Shown here: positions 5,434-7,948 of the stretch, piece after piece
Numbering within the stretch: the stretch's first letter is position 1
Layout of the letters: each line of letters opens with the position of its first letter
From: Clostridia bacterium
GTDB taxonomy: Bacteria > Bacillota_A > Clostridia > Oscillospirales > CAG-272
Direction: 5' to 3'
Assembly: GCA_017626655.1 (NCBI GenBank)
Contig: JAGAIH010000487.1
Span: 1 to 7,948 of the forward strand
Length of the DNA: 7,948 bases
Translations under genes and position numbers: made by a program
The notes under the pieces: generated by a model
What the model saw: only the letters and a program-made list of their open reading frames with translations
Told to the model about the DNA's origin: nothing
Databases searched by the model: none

Positions 5434-6795
5434 ATGTTGAGTTTTGAAAAGCAGGAAACCAAAGGACGCGCTGAGATGCTCGCCCTGTTTGATGTCGGAA
5501 CCTTTGTGGAAACGGGTGCCTTCGTGCGCCGCACGGGGGATGGCGAGCCCTATGATGCCGTTCTGACGGGCTATGGCTCGGTGAACGGTAAGCTGGCCTT
5601 CGCCTTTGTGCAGGACAGCGACCGCAAGGCCGGCGCCCTGGACGCAATCGGTGCTGACAAGATCGAAAAGCTGTACGAGCAAGCCCTTCGCGTGGGCGCG
5701 CCTGTGATCGGTGTATTTGACTCCGCAGGTGCGGTTGTCTATGACGGTGCCCCCGCTCTGACATCGTATGGAAGAGTCATGAAGTGTGTTTCGAATGCAT
5801 CGGGCATCATTCCTCAGATCGCAATGGTGGACGGTATTTGCACGGGCATGGCTTCTGTTATTGCATCCATGTTCGATATCACGGTTACAGTGAAGTCCGT
5901 CTCCGAAATCGCTTTCCACAGCGGTGCCGCAAAGGGAGAGGATAAGACCCCCTATGCCGAGACCTGCGGTTTGACTGCCATCAACTGTGAGGACGCAACC
6001 TCCGCTGTCGGTGCCGTGCGCAGTCTCATCACCCTTCTGCCCCGCAATAACCGCGACGTCTCCGACGTGGAGCCCACCGACGATCCGGCTCGTCCCGTCC
6101 CCGCCGACGAGCTGACGGGACTGGCTCTCGTCAAGGCTCTGGCTGACAACGGACAAGTTATCGACCTCTACGAGGCCTTCGCTCCCGAAATGACCACGGC
6201 CCTCTGCACCATTGGCGGCAGAACCTGCGGCGTGATCGCAACTGACGCTTCGGTTGAGGACGGCAAGCTCACCCCCAAGGGCGCACGCAAGGCCGCTCGC
6301 ATGGTGTCCTTCTGCGACGCATTCTCCATCCCCGTGGTGACCCTGGTGGATTCCGTGGGCGTGGATAATTCCGCTCCCCGTGAGCCCGCCCCCGTCTTCG
6401 GCAAGCTGGCCAAGGCTTACGCCACCGCAACCACCGCCAAGATCAGCGTGGTGGTGGGCAACGCCTACGGTGCCGCCTTCACCCTGCTGGGCTCCCGTGC
6501 CCTGGGTGCTGATCTGGCTCTGGCTCTCCCCGAAACCGTGATCTCGGTTCTGGCTCCTGAAAAGGCCGTGGCCTTCCTCATGAACGATCAGATCACCGAG
6601 GAGAAGCCCCGTGAGGCCGTGGAGACCGAGTGGATGGAGACCGTGGCCTCTCCCGTGGCCGCCGCTGAGTCGGGTGACATCGACGATATCGTCCCCGCCG
6701 CCGAGCTCCGCGCCCGCCTGTCCTCCGCCCTCTACATGCTGGCAGAGAAGGCCGATACCACTCCCGACCGCAAGCACGGCGTTCCCACGCTGTAA
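5434..6795 (+). CDS. Carboxyltransferase subunit of a biotin-dependent sodium-pump decarboxylase (divergent MmdA/PccB-like)
   Basis: This 453-residue cytoplasmic subunit would transfer the carboxyl group of an acyl-CoA (or related substrate) to biotin on the carrier protein encoded two genes on. It has two crotonase-like halves. In the N-terminal half (about 15-205), GVFDSAGA (93-100) corresponds to the family's DSGGAR region. In the C-terminal half (about 225-440), FCDAFSIPVVTLVDSVGV (293-310), GNAYGAAF (342-349) and LGADLALALPE (357-367) are well conserved. The end, DRKHGV, resembles the RPFKKHGTV-like tail of clostridial homologues. The N-terminal oxyanion loop reads GICTGMAS (134-141) where most relatives have a Gly-Gly pair, so that site looks altered. 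The start at 5434 has AGAGG four bases upstream; a later ATG (5476) has none and would remove conserved residues. The stop overlaps the next gene's ribosome-binding site. Substrate (methylmalonyl-CoA, glutaconyl-CoA or other) cannot be told from this sequence. Confidence 0.85.
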   Translation: MLSFEKQETKGRAEMLALFDVGTFVETGAFVRRTGDGEPYDAVLTGYGSVNGKLAFAFVQDSDRKAGALDAIGADKIEKLYEQALRVGAPVIGVFDSAGAVVYDGAPALTSYGRVMKCVSNASGIIPQIAMVDGICTGMASVIASMFDITVTVKSVSEIAFHSGAAKGEDKTPYAETCGLTAINCEDATSAVGAVRSLITLLPRNNRDVSDVEPTDDPARPVPADELTGLALVKALADNGQVIDLYEAFAPEMTTALCTIGGRTCGVIATDASVEDGKLTPKGARKAARMVSFCDAFSIPVVTLVDSVGVDNSAPREPAPVFGKLAKAYATATTAKISVVVGNAYGAAFTLLGSRALGADLALALPETVISVLAPEKAVAFLMNDQITEEKPREAVETEWMETVASPVAAAESGDIDDIVPAAELRARLSSALYMLAEKADTTPDRKHGVPTL

Positions 6796-6807
6796 GGAGG
6801 TCGCTTC

Positions 6808-7761
6808 ATGAAAAGAATCATCAGTCTGACCCTCGCGGCGTTGATGCTGGTCACGGTTCTCATGCTTGCCACTTCCTGCGGCATGGAGAGCATGACCGGC
6901 TACACGCGGCTGAGGGATCACATCAAGACGTCGGGCGGAGAAGGATACATTATCTCTCTTGACGCTAATAAGGTAGGTCTTACCTCCGCCGCCATCAAGG
7001 TGGTCACCACCGAGGACGGGGATGAATACGTCTGCCTTGGAGGCTTCGTCGTCAATACCCAATCAGCGGTAGTCTATCAGGTGGGACTCAACCTCACGGG
7101 CAGTCCCGAAAAGGCCGAGCTGACCTACGAGGTGCTCAATGCCGCTACCGCTCAGAAGACTGCGGCAGGGAAAGCCACCGTCCTGCTCACCCACTATACG
7201 GGCGAGGATTACGTCACCTTTGATGAGGTGGAGGGTATCAACGTCTCCGCCGAGCTGACCCACCGCAATCAGGCGCGAGTCCTGCTCAACTCCCTGCTCC
7301 TGGCCCTGGATACCTACACCACCGAGAACATGGGCATGGATCTGCATGAATTGGGCTTCATCGCTCTGTCGGCCAAGTACATGGCTCCCGTGGAGTCTGC
7401 CGAGGTCCAGGAGGACCTGGGCGGCGCCTTCTCCCCCGCCCGCCTCAGCATGGCCGGTCTCATGATCGTCCAGGGCGTGGGCATGGTGTTCCTGGTCCTG
7501 GCCATCCTGTGGATGGTGCTTCTGATCTTCAAGAAGGTATTCTATAAGGATCCCGCCAAGCAGGAGAAGAAGGAGGAAGCCCCCGTCGAGGCTCCCGCTC
7601 CTGTAGTTGCTCCCGCCGATGACGGTGCCCTGGTAGCCGCGATCACCGCCGCTGTAGCTGCTTATATCGACTCCGACCCCGCCCTCTCTTCCCAGTTCGC
7701 CGGAGGCTTCCGCGTCGTTTCCTTCAAGAAGAAGAACGGCAAGACCTCCTGGAACCAATAA
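6808..7761 (+). CDS. Lipoprotein-OadG fusion, small membrane subunit of sodium-pump decarboxylase
   Basis: This 317-residue protein has three parts. Residues 1-24 are a lipoprotein signal with lipobox ATSC (Cys24). Residues about 25-205 form an extracytoplasmic domain that I do not recognise. From about 210 the protein is OadG-like: one membrane segment (216-241, GLMIVQGVGMVFLVLAILWM), a Lys-rich cytoplasmic flank, an Ala/Pro linker (257-270), then the OadG-type end with LVAAITAAVAAYI, FRVVSFKK and a Trp near the C-terminus. OadG-type subunits of oxaloacetate and methylmalonyl-CoA decarboxylases hold the complex together at the membrane. They are usually only about 80-120 residues, so the N-terminal half is an addition. 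The predicted topology, lipid-anchored domain outside and tail inside, is self-consistent. AAGGAGGT (6794-6801) overlaps the preceding stop codon, so translation is probably coupled. The OadG part is confident; the role of the outer domain is unknown. Confidence 0.82.
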   Translation: MKRIISLTLAALMLVTVLMLATSCGMESMTGYTRLRDHIKTSGGEGYIISLDANKVGLTSAAIKVVTTEDGDEYVCLGGFVVNTQSAVVYQVGLNLTGSPEKAELTYEVLNAATAQKTAAGKATVLLTHYTGEDYVTFDEVEGINVSAELTHRNQARVLLNSLLLALDTYTTENMGMDLHELGFIALSAKYMAPVESAEVQEDLGGAFSPARLSMAGLMIVQGVGMVFLVLAILWMVLLIFKKVFYKDPAKQEKKEEAPVEAPAPVVAPADDGALVAAITAAVAAYIDSDPALSSQFAGGFRVVSFKKKNGKTSWNQ

Positions 7762-7789
7762 CATTTGAATTTTGAAAGGAATTAACATC

Positions 7790-7948
7790 ATGAAAAGATT
7801 TTCCGTAACCGTTAACGGTGTCGCATACGACGTAACTGTGGAGGAGATCGGCGGTGCCGCCGCTCCCGCTGCCCCTGTCGCTCCCGTGGCCTCTCCCGTA
7901 GCCGCCCCCGCTCCCGCCGCTGCTCCTGCTCCTGCCGCCGCTCCTGCC
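7790..7948 (+). CDS. Biotin carboxyl carrier protein of the decarboxylase (N-terminal part, cut by window edge)
   Basis: The first 53 residues are present. MKRFSVTVNGVAYDVTVEEI is the typical N-terminus of biotin carrier (gamma/MmdC-like) subunits. It is followed by an uninterrupted Ala/Pro/Val linker from residue 21 to the edge of the window. The biotinylation domain with its expected Met-Lys-Met motif would lie beyond the edge, so it is not seen. The flexible linker lets the carrier swing between the carboxyltransferase and the membrane decarboxylase subunit. AAAGGA (7775-7780) sits nine bases before the ATG, and the gap to the preceding gene is only 28 bases, so it belongs to the same operon. 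Confidence 0.87.
   Translation, partial: MKRFSVTVNGVAYDVTVEEIGGAAAPAAPVAPVASPVAAPAPAAAPAPAAAPA
7853..7948 (+). repeat. Ala/Pro codon repeat encoding the flexible linker
   Basis: The end of the window is a run of GCN and CCN codons (units such as GCTCCTGCC and GCTCCCGCC) with very little other sequence. It encodes the swinging linker of the biotin carrier. Such near-repeats are prone to length change by slippage and to assembly error. Confidence 0.75.

Noticed and set aside
5431..7062. 543-codon minus-strand open frame opposite the carboxyltransferase and OadG genes
   Set aside because: It is a by-product of C-ending codon use in the sense genes. The product is a Gly/His/Asp-rich sequence unlike any family I know, and the sense-strand genes are clearly recognisable.
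7063..7791. 242-codon minus-strand open frame opposite the OadG fusion gene
   Set aside because: It is an antisense shadow with a low-complexity Gly/Leu-rich product and no start signal.

Overview
The window looks like chromosome from a low-to-mid GC Firmicute of the class Clostridia, probably a gut Oscillospirales-type anaerobe. This rests on four things: clostridial ribosome-binding sites, a circularly permuted PstS of a kind I associate with Clostridia, a GH127/AraC pair, and a biotin-dependent sodium-pump decarboxylase operon with Ala/Pro-rich linkers. The assignment is inference; nothing in the window names a genus.

Positions 1-1260 (minus strand) hold the start of a phosphate-uptake operon: pstS, then pstC running off the left edge. 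It is preceded by an extended -10 promoter and a PhoP-box-like repeat. Facing away on the plus strand (about 1304-1891) is the decayed tail of a Na+/phosphate cotransporter. Only its PhoU-like C-terminal region is left, broken by frame changes and an internal deletion, and it is followed by a strong hairpin terminator.

Positions 2050-4782 form a two-gene carbohydrate cassette. An AraC-family regulator (minus) is divergent from a cytoplasmic GH127-type glycosidase (plus), probably a beta-L-arabinofuranosidase. Their shared 147-bp intergenic region carries a consensus promoter for the regulator, an activator-type extended -10 promoter for the enzyme, and a dyad placed where it could control both. 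A rho-independent terminator closes the cassette at 4911-4949. Positions 4950-5229 show no recognisable gene.

Positions 5230-7948 hold the first three genes of a decarboxylase operon: a divergent carboxyltransferase subunit, a lipoprotein-OadG fusion, and the start of a biotin carrier protein. The operon has a near-consensus promoter whose -35 box sits inside a 9-bp inverted repeat. The membrane beta subunit expected of such pumps would lie beyond the right edge. The complex would decarboxylate an acyl-CoA or oxo-acid, pass CO2 through biotin, and export Na+.

Base composition changes from block to block: AT-rich around the regulator, intermediate in pst and GH127, and rich in C-ending codons in the decarboxylase operon. 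With the broken transporter at one border, this suggests a mosaic locus. I saw no tRNA, rRNA, CRISPR array, insertion sequence or phage gene.
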